Origin: Kribbella sp. NBC_00382
GTDB taxonomy: Bacteria; Actinomycetota; Actinomycetes; Propionibacteriales; Kribbellaceae
Direction: 5' to 3'
Assembly: GCF_036067295.1 (NCBI RefSeq)
Contig: NZ_CP107954.1
Location: 7,192,001-7,256,000, forward strand
Length of the DNA: 64,000 bases
Positions within the stretch are counted from its first letter, which is position 1, and each line of letters starts with the position of its first letter. Shown here piece by piece: positions 9,627-18,834 of the stretch. Under the pieces are notes generated by a model, which was given only the letters and a program-made list of their open reading frames with translations, was not told where the DNA came from and ran no database searches. The position numbers were made by a program, and so were the translations under genes.

Positions 9627-9660
9627 GGCCCCCGCCCGGCTGGGTTGCCGGGTGGGGGCC
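9627..9660 (-). terminator. Strong hairpin terminator after the phosphoesterase gene
   Basis: A 14-bp stem (ggcccccgcccggc at 9627-9640 and gccgggtgggggcc at 9647-9660, one G-T pair) with a 6-base loop lies about 20 bp past the stop at 9682. A short TTT follows on the minus strand. It closes the ABC/phosphoesterase operon. Confidence 0.75.
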
Positions 9661-9681
9661 CTCGTTGGTGGTCGGCTCAGC

Positions 9682-12438
9682 TCAGCCGTCGTTCTCCGCT
9701 GCTGGGATGGCGGCGCCTGGTACGTCTTGCGGGGCGTAGAGCTGGTTCTCGCCGGGGTACGGCTTGGACCATTCGTGTGCCTGGTACCAGTCGAAGTGGT
9801 TCATCTGGGCCGGGTTGGCGAAGTCGGCCCGGGCATCCGGGCCGGTGAGACGCTGCTGCGACTTCCAGGTGTCCCACTTGGCGGCCAGCTCCTGCTTGTC
9901 GGCAGGGACGGTCGCCTTGGGGGCCGGGGCCGCTGCCGGGTTCTGCGCCGCGGGAACGTCCGCGCCACAGGAGGGCAGGTTGGCGGTGCTGAGGCCCGCG
10001 GTCAGGGAGGTGCGGTTGGGCAGGTAGGTGAACGGGGTGAAGTCGGGCTTCGTGGTGAAGGCCGTCGTCATCGGGCTCGCCGCGCTGTCCTTCTGGTTCA
10101 TCGGGTGGATGCCGAGGATCTGCTCGATCGTCCGGATCATCGTGATCTGCGTGTAGTACCGGTTGTCGACGACGCCGCGCTGGGCGTACGGGCTGATGAT
10201 CTGGATCGGCGCCCGGTGGCCGTCGACGTGGTCCATCCCGGCCTGGGAGTCGTCCTCGACCACGAAGATGGCCGAGTCCTTCCAGTACTTGCTGTGCGAG
10301 ATGGTGTCGACCATCTTGCCGACCGCGAGGTCGTTGTCGGCGACCTGGGCAGCTCCGTTCGGCGGGCCACCGGTGTGGTCGCTGGACAGCCAGAACATGT
10401 TCAGGTTGGCCGGACCGTTCGTCTCGAAATCCTTCTTCCAGATCTCGTTGCGGTAAATGTCCGGCACCGCGGTGTCGAACTTCGGGAAGCCGGGCACCGA
10501 CACGTCGTTGAGCGACGGGATCGGCGACGACGAGTTCAGCGGGTACGCCGTGGTCGCACCGGTCGACGCCATGTTCTTCGTGTCGCAGTACAGGTTCTGC
10601 CAGGTCGCACCGGCCGGCTTGGTGAGGAACTGCTGGAACTCACCGAAGTCGCGCACGGTCTTGCCGGCCGCCTGCGCACCGGTCCAGATGAACCCGGTCC
10701 GCTGGTGGCCGAGGGCATCGTCCTCGGTGTCGTAGCTGCGCAGGTACTCACCGGCCGACGACTCGGTGTACTCCGGGTTGTCGGCCTGCATCAGCCAGTT
10801 GTGACCCTCGGCGGAGTTCGTGCCGATATCGTAGGTGTTGTCGTACAGCCCGAACTGCTTGGCCAGCGCGTGCTGGTTCGGCGTCACGTTCTCGCCGTAC
10901 TGCGCGAGCGCGGGGTCACCGTTGCCTTCCGGGATGTCGCCGTAGAGCTGGTCGTACGTGCGGTTCTCCTTGACGATCATGAAGACGTGCTTGATCGTCG
11001 ACGGCTCACCGAGCCGGTTCGGGACCGGTACCGGCTTCTTGTTGCCCTGGCCGACCCGGACCGAGCCCTTCGTCCAGGCGTTCTGCTCGAAGACCGCGTC
11101 GGTGCCGTTGCGGATCTCGCGATCCCCGGGCAGCTTGAACCGCTGCAGGCTCGACGTCGTGTCGTGAGTACCGTGCCCGGCAGCCGTCGTCGGGCGGCGG
11201 GCGTCGATACCACGGGTGTTGGAGACCAGTACCTGGTCGCCAACGGTGGCGATCTCCGCGGGGAAGTAGTCCGTCGGGAGCAGCCCGATGTAGCTGACCG
11301 GCTCCTGCGCGGACGTGTACTTGTAGACGGCGACCGCGTTGGCGCGGCCCAGTGTCACCAGCAGATGACCGTCGTCGGTCAGCGTCACCGCGTCGGGCTC
11401 GTAGCCGACCGATGCCTCCGGCCACGGCTGCGTGGCGATCGTCTGGACGACCTTGTCCTTGGCCGTGTCGATGACCGACACGTCGTTGGTCGCGGTGTTG
11501 GTGACGAAGAGTGCGCCGTCCTTGGCGTACAGCGCGGTCGGGTGCAAACCCACTGCGATGCTCGCTGGTGGCGCGCCCGGCGCGTTGAGATTGATGACGC
11601 TGACCGTGCCGCTGGTGGTGGCAGCAGTCACCTGGGACGCCAGTACCTGGGTGCCGTACGAGTTGATCGTCGGTTCGCCGGGTCCTGCCGGGCGGCCGCC
11701 CTCGTTGCTGATGTAGAGCTTGTCGCCGACCTTGACCATGTCACGCGGCGCGTTGCCGACGGCCCAGCTCTGCTGGATGGCTCCGGTCGCGGCGTCGATG
11801 GCGACGACACGGTTCTGGCCGTTGACCGCGGAGTACACGGTCGAGCCGTCGGCCGAGAATACCGGCTCCGCGACCAGCGCGTGCTTGGCACCGTCCGCGG
11901 GGATCGCGACGAACGTCGGGTTGGCGAGACTGCCGTCCGCGTTCACCGTGAACTTGCGATAGCCGTCGGTCTGGCCCAGCCACAGCTGCGACCCGTCGGG
12001 CGAGTACGTCGGCCCTTCCTGACCGATGTCGTTGCCCGGGATGCGCAGGTTCGCCGCGGCGTTGTTGCCGATCAGCTGCTGCACTTTCCAGGTCGACAGG
12101 TCGACGATGGCCAGTGCCATCCCGCCGTCGGTGATCGAGGCCGCGACGTGCTTGCCGTCGGGGCTGACCACGGACGACATGATCTTGCCGTTGTTGATGA
12201 CGAGGCGGTCGCCGATCGGCTTGATGTACTGGTCGCTGGAGACGACCTGACCCTTGTCGGTGACCTGGCCTACCTGATCCGTTCCGAACATGTCCGTCTT
12301 CGCGACGGCGACGCCGGTACCGGCGGCCACGACGGCGACCGCGGTGGTACCCGCTGTCACCCGTGAGATCCGTCGGCCGACTTGTCGAGCGGCGAGGCCG
12401 GGGCCCCGTTGCTCGCGCCTGCGGCGGGTTACTTGCAT
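9682..12438 (-). CDS. YncE-like beta-propeller / phosphoesterase fusion protein
   Basis: The 918-residue product starts at the ATG at 12438 with AAGGAAG upstream. A basic N-terminus and one hydrophobic segment (about 22-48) suggest export or a signal anchor. Residues about 60-460 hold repeated 'VVAIDAATGAI', 'VSVINLNAPG' and 'VSVIDTAKDKVV' blades of a YncE-type beta-propeller. Residues about 485-840 form a phosphoesterase domain of the alkaline-phosphatase superfamily: 'IKHVFMIVKENRTYDQLYG', 'NSAEGHNW' and 'FVVEDDSQAGMDHVDGH' supply the expected Asp, Glu and His metal ligands. The C-terminus is Pro/Ala-rich. It is 12 bp after the ABC permease gene, so the three are co-transcribed. The natural phosphoester is unknown; phospholipase C-like enzymes are in the same clan. 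Confidence 0.85.
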   Translation of the reverse strand: MQVTRRRREQRGPGLAARQVGRRISRVTAGTTAVAVVAAGTGVAVAKTDMFGTDQVGQVTDKGQVVSSDQYIKPIGDRLVINNGKIMSSVVSPDGKHVAASITDGGMALAIVDLSTWKVQQLIGNNAAANLRIPGNDIGQEGPTYSPDGSQLWLGQTDGYRKFTVNADGSLANPTFVAIPADGAKHALVAEPVFSADGSTVYSAVNGQNRVVAIDAATGAIQQSWAVGNAPRDMVKVGDKLYISNEGGRPAGPGEPTINSYGTQVLASQVTAATTSGTVSVINLNAPGAPPASIAVGLHPTALYAKDGALFVTNTATNDVSVIDTAKDKVVQTIATQPWPEASVGYEPDAVTLTDDGHLLVTLGRANAVAVYKYTSAQEPVSYIGLLPTDYFPAEIATVGDQVLVSNTRGIDARRPTTAAGHGTHDTTSSLQRFKLPGDREIRNGTDAVFEQNAWTKGSVRVGQGNKKPVPVPNRLGEPSTIKHVFMIVKENRTYDQLYGDIPEGNGDPALAQYGENVTPNQHALAKQFGLYDNTYDIGTNSAEGHNWLMQADNPEYTESSAGEYLRSYDTEDDALGHQRTGFIWTGAQAAGKTVRDFGEFQQFLTKPAGATWQNLYCDTKNMASTGATTAYPLNSSSPIPSLNDVSVPGFPKFDTAVPDIYRNEIWKKDFETNGPANLNMFWLSSDHTGGPPNGAAQVADNDLAVGKMVDTISHSKYWKDSAIFVVEDDSQAGMDHVDGHRAPIQIISPYAQRGVVDNRYYTQITMIRTIEQILGIHPMNQKDSAASPMTTAFTTKPDFTPFTYLPNRTSLTAGLSTANLPSCGADVPAAQNPAAAPAPKATVPADKQELAAKWDTWKSQQRLTGPDARADFANPAQMNHFDWYQAHEWSKPYPGENQLYAPQDVPGAAIPAAENDG

Positions 12439-12450
12439 CGAGCTTCCTTT

Positions 12451-13824
12451 CTAACTTGCGGACAGCAGTTCGACATTGGCGTCGAACTGCCAGAGCGGGT
12501 TCGGCTGGTCGCCGGCGGGTGTCTGCACCAGGAAGTAGCCGTTGACTTCCTTCGGTCCGTCGCCATCTGCGACGTAGCGCCCGTTCGGGGTGAGGTCGAG
12601 CTGGTAGATGGCCGAGCCGGCGGCCGCGATGCCGGGCAGATGCCAGGTCACCACGCATCGCCAGTCGTTACCCGGTCCCTCGGCATCGAGTTGGCCGCCG
12701 CCCTTGGTGCAGGCCGCCGTCGTGTTCAGCTGCTCCTCGGTCACATCGGGCCGGTTCAGCTGCTTGGCCTGGATGCGATACAGGTGCGCGAAGGCGGTCG
12801 CGACCGACCGCTGCACCTTGTCCTGGGTGATGCCGGAACCAGTCGCGCCAGTTGCCGGCGCGATCACGCCGGTGGTGACTCCGAGCAGTACGACCAGCGG
12901 CAGCACTCCGAGCCAGATCGCCCGGCGGGAGGATCCGTCGTCGGTCAGGTTGGTGAAGTCGCGGCGCAGGAACAGCAAGTAGGCCAAGGCTGTCGCGACC
13001 AAGGCCCAGACCAGGCTGACGATGATGCCGATCAGCAGTGGACCGACCTGGGTGGGGCTGGTGAACAGACCGTTCCAGGCGATGAACGCGTACCCCGGCA
13101 AGGCGAGCCGGAAGGCGACCGGGATCGGCAGCATCTGGGCGAGCTGCATCACCAGTGCGACGATCGCCGGTACCAGCAGACCCATCGGCGAACGGCCGAG
13201 CGCGATCGACCCGAGCAGCCCGATGGCGGCCAGCGCGAGGGTCGGAGCGAGCACGCAGGCCCAGGCGAGCAGGACCTTGCCGGCCGCGTCCGAGGACGAC
13301 AGCAGGTGACCGTCCAGGCCGATCAGCGGTTGGTTGCCCACCGCAACGAGTCCGCCGACGGTGCTGCCGGCGACCAGCCCGGCCACCAGGAGCAGGATGA
13401 CGGTGAGGCTGGCGAGCGATTTCGAGACGAAGATCCGCCGGGGCGACCGGACCGCGACGAGCAGATGCCGCCAGGTGCCGAGCCGGTCCTCAGAGGCGAA
13501 GACGTCACCGGCGATCATCGAGGTCAACAGGGGCAGTGCCCAGGTACCGGAGAAGCCGAGCGTGACGAGCGGTCCCGCCCAGGCGGTCGCGTGCATCCAG
13601 CGGCCGAACAGGGTGTCGACCGGCAGGGAGCCTTGCTGGCTCACCGCGGCGACGAAGACGGCGGGGGCAATCCAGCAGGCGATCACCAGCAGGCGCACCC
13701 GCCACTGGGAGACCAGCTTGACCAGCTCGAAGCGGTAGCCACGCGCGACAGAGACCCGGCCCGCGGTCGGTGCCGGCGTTGGCTCTGCCGGCTCTGCGGC
13801 GACGTCAGTGACGGTCGCGGTCAT
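12451..13824 (-). CDS. ABC-2 type transporter permease
   Basis: The 457-residue membrane protein has hydrophobic segments at about 45-65, 85-110, 150-172, 195-225, 250-290 and 305-325 and a cytoplasmic start (MTATVTDVAAEP). The motif 'EDRLGTWRHLLVAVRSPRRI' between segments is typical of ABC-2 export permeases related to Bacillus EcsB/NatB-type proteins. A C-terminal extracytoplasmic part (about 330-457) contains two Cys that could pair ('AACTKG', 'WRCVV'). Its start overlaps the stop of the ATPase gene by one base, and the phosphoesterase gene follows after 12 bp. The substrate is unknown; the permease could export the phosphoesterase's substrate or support its maturation. Confidence 0.85.
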   Translation of the reverse strand: MTATVTDVAAEPAEPTPAPTAGRVSVARGYRFELVKLVSQWRVRLLVIACWIAPAVFVAAVSQQGSLPVDTLFGRWMHATAWAGPLVTLGFSGTWALPLLTSMIAGDVFASEDRLGTWRHLLVAVRSPRRIFVSKSLASLTVILLLVAGLVAGSTVGGLVAVGNQPLIGLDGHLLSSSDAAGKVLLAWACVLAPTLALAAIGLLGSIALGRSPMGLLVPAIVALVMQLAQMLPIPVAFRLALPGYAFIAWNGLFTSPTQVGPLLIGIIVSLVWALVATALAYLLFLRRDFTNLTDDGSSRRAIWLGVLPLVVLLGVTTGVIAPATGATGSGITQDKVQRSVATAFAHLYRIQAKQLNRPDVTEEQLNTTAACTKGGGQLDAEGPGNDWRCVVTWHLPGIAAAGSAIYQLDLTPNGRYVADGDGPKEVNGYFLVQTPAGDQPNPLWQFDANVELLSAS

Positions 13825-14774
13825 CAGTTCTCCTGCTGGTCGGTAGCGGCCTGATCGGTGAGCGCCAGGAACGCGGCTTCTAGTGGTGACACCACGGGAG
13901 CGAGTTCCCGGATCGCGACGCCCGCCTGGACGAGCCGGACGACTAACTCGTCCAGAGCCGGTACCTCCGCCCGCACCACGAGCCCGGACTGAGGTACTCC
14001 GCCGGTCGCCTCGACGACGTGAATGCCGGCCGTCTCGCCCGCCACTCGCCCCGCTGCCTCGTGGTCGGAGGTGAGCAACCGATAGTCGAGCTCACCGTTC
14101 TCGCCGGCCAGCTTGCTCAGCGGACCCGAGAAGACGACGCGGCCGGTGGCGAGGATGGTGACCTCGGAACACAGCTCCTCCAGGTCGTCCATCCGGTGGC
14201 TCGACAGGACGACAGCCGTCCCCTCGGAGGCGAGCCGGGTCAGTACGCCGTGCACGTGCCGCTTGCCGGCTGGATCGAGACCGTTGTACGGCTCGTCGAG
14301 CACCAACAGCCGGGGCTTGCTGAGCAGCGCTGCGGCCAGTCCGAGCCGCTGGCGCATGCCGAGCGAGAAGCCACGGACCCGGTCGTCGGCGACATCGGTC
14401 AGTCCGACGTCGTGGAGCACCTCGTCGATGCCGGCTGTGCGCGGATCACGGCCCTGGAGGGCGGCCAGCGCGGCGAGATTCTTGCGGGCGGTGAGGGACG
14501 GGTACAGGCCGGGGCCGTCGACGAAACCGGTGACTCCCTCGGGTGCGGCGAGGGCCCGGCCGACCGGCGTACCGAGGATCTGGAGGTTGCCCTTGTCGGC
14601 TACCGCGAGGCCCAGCAACAGCCCGAGCAGGGTGGTCTTGCCCGCACCGTTCGGCCCGACCAATCCGTGGATCTGCCCCTGTTCGACCTCCAGCTCGATG
14701 CCGTCGAGGGCGACGACCTCACCGAAGTACTTCTCGATTCCCCGGGCGCGGACGGCAGGGGACGTCTTCTTCAT
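13824..14774 (-). CDS. ABC transporter ATP-binding protein
   Basis: The start at 14774 (MKKTSPAV) has GGAG 10 bases upstream; an in-frame ATG at 14834 would add 20 poorly conserved residues. The 316-residue protein has Walker A 'GPNGAGKTT', signature 'FSLGMRQRLGLA', Walker B 'LLVLDEPYNGLD' and an H-loop ('LSSHRMDD'). The C-terminal 90 residues form the regulatory tail usual for drug- and antibiotic-type ABC-2 ATPases. It overlaps the permease gene by one base and heads the three-gene operon, so the two form one transporter. Confidence 0.9.
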   Translation of the reverse strand: MKKTSPAVRARGIEKYFGEVVALDGIELEVEQGQIHGLVGPNGAGKTTLLGLLLGLAVADKGNLQILGTPVGRALAAPEGVTGFVDGPGLYPSLTARKNLAALAALQGRDPRTAGIDEVLHDVGLTDVADDRVRGFSLGMRQRLGLAAALLSKPRLLVLDEPYNGLDPAGKRHVHGVLTRLASEGTAVVLSSHRMDDLEELCSEVTILATGRVVFSGPLSKLAGENGELDYRLLTSDHEAAGRVAGETAGIHVVEATGGVPQSGLVVRAEVPALDELVVRLVQAGVAIRELAPVVSPLEAAFLALTDQAATDQQEN

Positions 14775-14908
14775 CAAGCGAACTCCGTCGGGGCGGAAAC
14801 AATGTGGCGGGCTACCTGACCACGTTGTCACCAACTTCCCGCGACGTCACTACCTCGCCGGTGACCCGAAGGTGAACACTTGTTGACCCCCGGCTCGGAA
14901 CCAGCCGG

Positions 14909-15742
14909 TCAGCGGAGTTCGAAGCCCTGGGTGTGGAGTGCCGTGCGGAGGTGTTCGCGGCCCTTCAGCCCCTCGATGCTGCCGAAGCGGTGAGCCACTC
15001 GACTGACCCAGCTGCTCGGCAGTCCCGCGGTGGCGTAGAAGGCGTTGAGGAGTTCTTCGTAGGCCTCGACGTGGGCGCGCTGCGGGGCGAGGGCGTACTG
15101 CTCGTGGTGCAGCACCGCCTGCTGCGGGAGCCGGGGCTTGACGGCCGCCTCGTTTCGCTGGTCCGGATGACCGACCGTGAGACCGAACACCGGGAATACG
15201 TTCGGCGGCAGCCCGAGCTCCGCCGCGACCTCGAGGGGCCGGTTGCGGATGGCGCCGACGAAGACCGTACCCAGGCCGAGCGACTCCGCGGCCAGCGACG
15301 CGTTCTGCGCCGCGAGCGCCACGTCGATGAACGAGAGCAGCGCCGCCTCGACGAAATCCGCACCCTCCGCGGTCGCCGAGCCGATCTCGGTGGTCACCTG
15401 ACGAGCCCGGGCCAGATCCGCCAGCCAGACCAGCAGCAAGGGCGCGTCGACGATGAACTGCTGATCGCCGGCCAGGTGTGCGAGCCGCGCCCGGCGCTTG
15501 TCGTCCCGGACGGCGACCACACTCCACAGCTGCAGGTTCCCCGACGTCGGCGCCGACTGCGCCGCCGCGATCAGCGCCGCCAGCGTCTCGTCGGACACCG
15601 CGTCCGGCCGATACCCGCGTACCGACCGATGCGCCAGCTGCTGCTCGAGAACCTCGCTCCACGCCCCCGGCACGTCGAAGCCCGCCCCATACCGCAACCG
15701 ATACGACTCTTCCGCAGCTGTGCTCACCCCACCGATTCTCAC
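14909..15742 (-). CDS. NfrA-type FMN-dependent nitroreductase
   Basis: The 277-residue protein matches the flavin reductase/nitroreductase group that uses NAD(P)H: 'HRSVRGYRPDAVSDETL' and 'AQSAPTSGNLQLWSVV' carry the FMN phosphate and ring contacts, and 'AAQNASLAAESLGLGTVFVG' is the family's central helix. The length suits the NfrA/Frp branch. Two GTG codons (15742 and 15724) are possible starts. The PfpI gene ends 14 bp upstream on the same strand, so the two may be co-transcribed. Its substrate is probably free flavin or nitro/quinone compounds, as in relatives. Confidence 0.85.
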   Translation of the reverse strand: MRIGGVSTAAEESYRLRYGAGFDVPGAWSEVLEQQLAHRSVRGYRPDAVSDETLAALIAAAQSAPTSGNLQLWSVVAVRDDKRRARLAHLAGDQQFIVDAPLLLVWLADLARARQVTTEIGSATAEGADFVEAALLSFIDVALAAQNASLAAESLGLGTVFVGAIRNRPLEVAAELGLPPNVFPVFGLTVGHPDQRNEAAVKPRLPQQAVLHHEQYALAPQRAHVEAYEELLNAFYATAGLPSSWVSRVAHRFGSIEGLKGREHLRTALHTQGFELR

Positions 15743-15756
15743 CGATGTCGACTACC

Positions 15757-16392
15757 TCACTGGACTATGTCCGCCATCCGATCCGAGGTGAGCGACAGGA
15801 AGGGAGTTACGTTGGCCAGAGCTCGGGTCACGTACTCGTCTTTTTCGCCGACGGGGGCGACGTAGTGCATGGCGTCTGTGGCGGCTTCGAGGCTGTGGAG
15901 ACGGGCGATGATCCAGGTGGCGAGGTAGGTCGATGCCAGGCAACCGCCGGCGGTGGCCAGGTTGCCGCGGGCGTAGAACGGCTGGTTGAGGACCTCGACG
16001 CCGGCCGCTACGACCCACGGCTTGGTGGTGAGGTCGGTACAGGCCGGTACGTCGGTCAGGTGCCCGAGTTTGGCGAGGACCAGGGTGCCGGAGCATTGGG
16101 CGCCGAGCAGCTGGCGGCTGGGGTCGAGACGGCTCAGGGAAGCCATGATGGCGGGGTCCTCGACGACCTCGCGGGTCTTGCTGCCGCTGCCGACGATGAC
16201 CGCGTCGGCGGTACAGGCCTCGTCGAGGTCGATCATCGCGTCGATGGTGACGCCGTTCATCGACCGCAGCCGTGGCGTCGGGCCGGCGATCGACACCCGC
16301 CAGCCGGGTTCGGCGACCCGGTTCAGGACGCCCAGGGCGATCAGGGAGTCGAGTTCGTTGTAGCCGTCGAAGGTCAGGATCGCGATGTGCAT
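15757..16392 (-). CDS. DJ-1/PfpI family protein
   Basis: The 211-residue product starts at the ATG at 16392. It begins with the family's beta strand and elbow ('MHIAILTFDGYNELD') and has the nucleophile elbow 'LLGAQCSGTLVLAKLG' with Cys100. Related actinobacterial proteins are annotated as DJ-1/PfpI or isonitrile hydratase-like. No DNA-binding domain is attached, unlike the GATase-AraC fusions. It is divergent from the MocR regulator across 63 bp, which makes it a plausible regulatory target, and it runs into the nitroreductase gene. Confidence 0.85.
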   Translation of the reverse strand: MHIAILTFDGYNELDSLIALGVLNRVAEPGWRVSIAGPTPRLRSMNGVTIDAMIDLDEACTADAVIVGSGSKTREVVEDPAIMASLSRLDPSRQLLGAQCSGTLVLAKLGHLTDVPACTDLTTKPWVVAAGVEVLNQPFYARGNLATAGGCLASTYLATWIIARLHSLEAATDAMHYVAPVGEKDEYVTRALANVTPFLSLTSDRMADIVQ

Positions 16393-16432
16393 GGGGTCGA
16401 CGCTAGAAGCCTCGATCCATGACGATCCAGAA

Positions 16433-16449
16433 ATTGTCCTGCATACAAT
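16433..16449 (+). promoter_or_regulatory. Leaderless promoter of the MocR gene with overlapping inverted repeat
   Basis: TACAAT at 16444-16449 is followed 6 bases later by the GTG at 16456, the spacing expected when transcription starts at the initiation codon. An inverted repeat attgt-N7-acaat (16433-16437 and 16445-16449) overlaps this -10 box and lies in the divergent gap with the PfpI gene. It is a candidate autoregulatory operator. Confidence 0.55.
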
Positions 16450-16455
16450 GCGGCG

Positions 16456-17793
16456 GTGAGAGTCCCGAAGTACAAGGGCGTGGTGGATGCGCTGGCGGCG
16501 CAGCTCCGGGACGGCCGGTGGCCGGCCGGGCATCGGTTGCCCACGCATCGCCGGCTGGCCGCCGACGAGGGCATCGCGGTGGTGACCGCTTCGCGGGTGT
16601 ACGCCGAACTGGAGGCAATGGGCCTGGTCAGCTCCGAGCAAGGCCGGGGCACGTTCGTGCGTGATCTCGCGGCCGCGACCGGCGATGACGTCGATCAACG
16701 CGAGGTCGCGGTCGATGCCATCGATCTGAGCTTCAACTACCCGGCGATGCCCGGGCAGGCCGACCTCCTCCGCCAGGCCTTGCGCGACCTCGCGACCGCA
16801 GGCGATCTCGAAGCGCTGCTGCGCTATCAGCCCCATCGCGGGCGGACTCAGGATCGGGCCGCGGTCGCTCATCATCTGCGCCGGCGGGGACTCGACGTCG
16901 GCCGCGAACGAGTCCTGATCGTCAATGGTGCGCAGCATGGTCTGGCGGTGACGGCGATGGCCCTGTTCCAACCCGGCGACGTGGTTGCGGTGGATGCGCT
17001 GACCTATCCCGGATTCGTCGTGCTCGCGCGCACCTTGGGACTGGAGCCGGCGCCCTTGCCGATGACCGAGGCCGGACCCGACCTCGATGCACTCGACCAG
17101 TTGTGCCGGCGTCGCCGGGTCCGCGCCATCTACGCGATGCCGACCATGCACAACCCGCTCGGCTGGGTGCTCGACGGCTCCCAGCGCACTCAACTCGTCG
17201 CCATCGCCGAGCGGCACGGCGTATCGATCATCGAGGATGCCTCGTACGCCTACCTCGCCGAGGATCAGCCACCGCCGCTGGCGACGATCGCGCCCGACCT
17301 CACCATCTACGTCTCAGGACTGTCGAAGAGCATCGCGCCCGGTTTGCGAATCGGCTTCATCGTCGCGCCGACCGCACTCATGCCGGCGCTCGAGCGCGCC
17401 ATCCGGGCAACCACTTGGCACACGCCCGGCATTACAGCGGCGATCGCCTCGCGCTGGCTGACCGACGGTACTGTCGACCGCCTCGAGACAGAGAAGCGCG
17501 CCGACGCCCGCCTGCGCCAATCGATCGCTGCGGAGGTACTGGCTGGGTTGCCGCTGGTACGTCACCCGTCCTCGTACTTCGTCTGGCTCCCGCTCCCCCA
17601 GGACGCCCGCCCGGACCGGATCGCGGCAGCCCTGGCTGACCAACGCATCGCCGTCTCCACGGCCGAGCCGTTCGCCACGACCCCCACGGTCCCGCACGCC
17701 CTGCGGTTGGCACTCGGCTCGGTCGGGATCCCCGAGTTGCGCGCGGCGCTTCCCGTAGTACGGACGGAAGTCGATCGCGATCCCTACCGCTAG
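16456..17793 (+). CDS. MocR-type GntR/aminotransferase transcription regulator
   Basis: The 445-residue protein joins an N-terminal GntR winged helix (about 1-72: 'PTHRRLAADEGIAVVTASRVYAEL', 'GRGTFVRD') to a fold-type I aminotransferase domain (about 85-440). The PLP lysine lies in 'YVSGLSKSIAPGLRIGF' and the pyridoxal Asp in 'ISIIEDASYAYLA'. Such regulators use PLP, sometimes with an amino compound, to control vitamin B6, GABA or amine genes. It has no ribosome-binding site and appears leaderless. It diverges from the PfpI gene. Its stop codon overlaps that of the convergent peptidase gene in a shared CTAG. Confidence 0.9.
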   Translation: MRVPKYKGVVDALAAQLRDGRWPAGHRLPTHRRLAADEGIAVVTASRVYAELEAMGLVSSEQGRGTFVRDLAAATGDDVDQREVAVDAIDLSFNYPAMPGQADLLRQALRDLATAGDLEALLRYQPHRGRTQDRAAVAHHLRRRGLDVGRERVLIVNGAQHGLAVTAMALFQPGDVVAVDALTYPGFVVLARTLGLEPAPLPMTEAGPDLDALDQLCRRRRVRAIYAMPTMHNPLGWVLDGSQRTQLVAIAERHGVSIIEDASYAYLAEDQPPPLATIAPDLTIYVSGLSKSIAPGLRIGFIVAPTALMPALERAIRATTWHTPGITAAIASRWLTDGTVDRLETEKRADARLRQSIAAEVLAGLPLVRHPSSYFVWLPLPQDARPDRIAAALADQRIAVSTAEPFATTPTVPHALRLALGSVGIPELRAALPVVRTEVDRDPYR

Positions 17794-18614
17794 TCGGCGA
17801 TGCCTCGCGTCAGCAGCACCATGGCGATGAAGCTGCGGAAGAGCTCCAGCGGATCATCGTTGCGCAGGGCAACCACCTGCTCGGCCTGCCGCTCGACGTT
17901 CCGCAGCGCGCACACCAGCTCCGCGAAGGCCTCGTTGTGGAACCGTACGGTCAACTCCGCCGGCTGCGTGATGCTCGGCAAGTTGAACTCGGACAGCCTC
18001 TCCAATGCACGCTGCGCGCCGTCGTGGATCAACTCCCGAGCGATCTCGGGATGCACGGACAGAGCGGCGTGGTGCGAGACGGACTCCTTGACGACGACCG
18101 CCTCGATCCCGGGACAGAACGGTTGCGCCTCATCGATCGTCACCTGGTCACCCGAGATGAGCACCACCGGAACCCCATGCGCCAGCGCCACCAACGCGTT
18201 GACCCCGGCCTCGCCGGTGACCACGCCATTCAGCCGTACCTCGGCGATCGCCCGCGGGTTGTACGTGTGATGCAGCACGGACGACGTCGCGCCCGCTGAC
18301 CCGTGGTACGAAACGAAGAGCGCCGCGTCGAAGGAATCATCGAGCCCTTGCATCATGTACAGCGGCTTGTGCCGCCCGGACAGATAGCTCGCGCGCCCAT
18401 GCAACTCGTCCGGCCGCAAGTTCTGCATCGTCGAGTGCGAGTCGTTGACGAGAAACTCCGTCGCCCCGGCGGCCAACGCACCATCGATCGCTGCATTCAC
18501 TTCCGCCTGCAGTTGCCCGCGGTAGTACTCGTACTCCTGCCCCGGCCCCCGGCACTGACTCCAGTCGACGACCCCCGCGGTCCCCTCCATGTCAGTCGAC
18601 AGAAACACCTTCAC
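17790..18614 (-). CDS. M55-family D-aminopeptidase (DppA-like)
   Basis: The 274-residue product starts at the GTG at 18614, placed by the strong AGGAGGTG upstream and by the family's usual N-terminus ('KVFLSTDMEGTAGVVDW'). D and E in 'TDMEG', 'VNDSHSTMQNL' and 'FVSYHGSAG' are the expected zinc-ligand segments of Bacillus DppA. 'LNGVVTGEAGVNAL' is also typical. The family releases N-terminal D-amino acids and serves in peptide scavenging. It stands alone here; an iron box and a lipoprotein relic lie just upstream and could supply its promoter. Confidence 0.85.
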   Translation of the reverse strand: MKVFLSTDMEGTAGVVDWSQCRGPGQEYEYYRGQLQAEVNAAIDGALAAGATEFLVNDSHSTMQNLRPDELHGRASYLSGRHKPLYMMQGLDDSFDAALFVSYHGSAGATSSVLHHTYNPRAIAEVRLNGVVTGEAGVNALVALAHGVPVVLISGDQVTIDEAQPFCPGIEAVVVKESVSHHAALSVHPEIARELIHDGAQRALERLSEFNLPSITQPAELTVRFHNEAFAELVCALRNVERQAEQVVALRNDDPLELFRSFIAMVLLTRGIAD

Positions 18615-18645
18615 AACTGCCACCTCCTGCCGTAGCCGACCGCCA

Positions 18646-18830
18646 TCATCGCGCGACGGCCCGCTTCGGCGCAGCCGGGATCGACACCTCACCGAACGTG
18701 GTCGGCACCTTGGCGAACGTGCTCGCGGCGGCGGCGCCATCCGTCCCGTCGTCGCCGCAGTCGGCCAGGCCGACCATGGCGATCACGAGCAGGACGAACG
18801 GATCAGGCCGCGGGACCCCAGGATGCGCAT
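18646..18830 (-). pseudogene. Truncated, frameshifted siderophore-binding lipoprotein remnant
   Basis: On the minus strand an ATG at 18830 starts MRILGSRGLIR and then stops out of frame. A shifted frame continues 'FVLLVIAMVGLADCGDDGT' (a lipoprotein signal with lipobox L-A-D-C) and then 'PTTFGEVSIPAAPKRAVA', followed by TGA at 18646. That last phrase matches the N-terminal 'T-x-G-x-x-x-I-P-x-x-P-K-R-V' start of iron-siderophore substrate-binding proteins. The rest of the expected ~300-residue protein is missing. The iron box upstream supports this reading. Confidence 0.55.
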
Positions 18831-18834
18831 GGCA

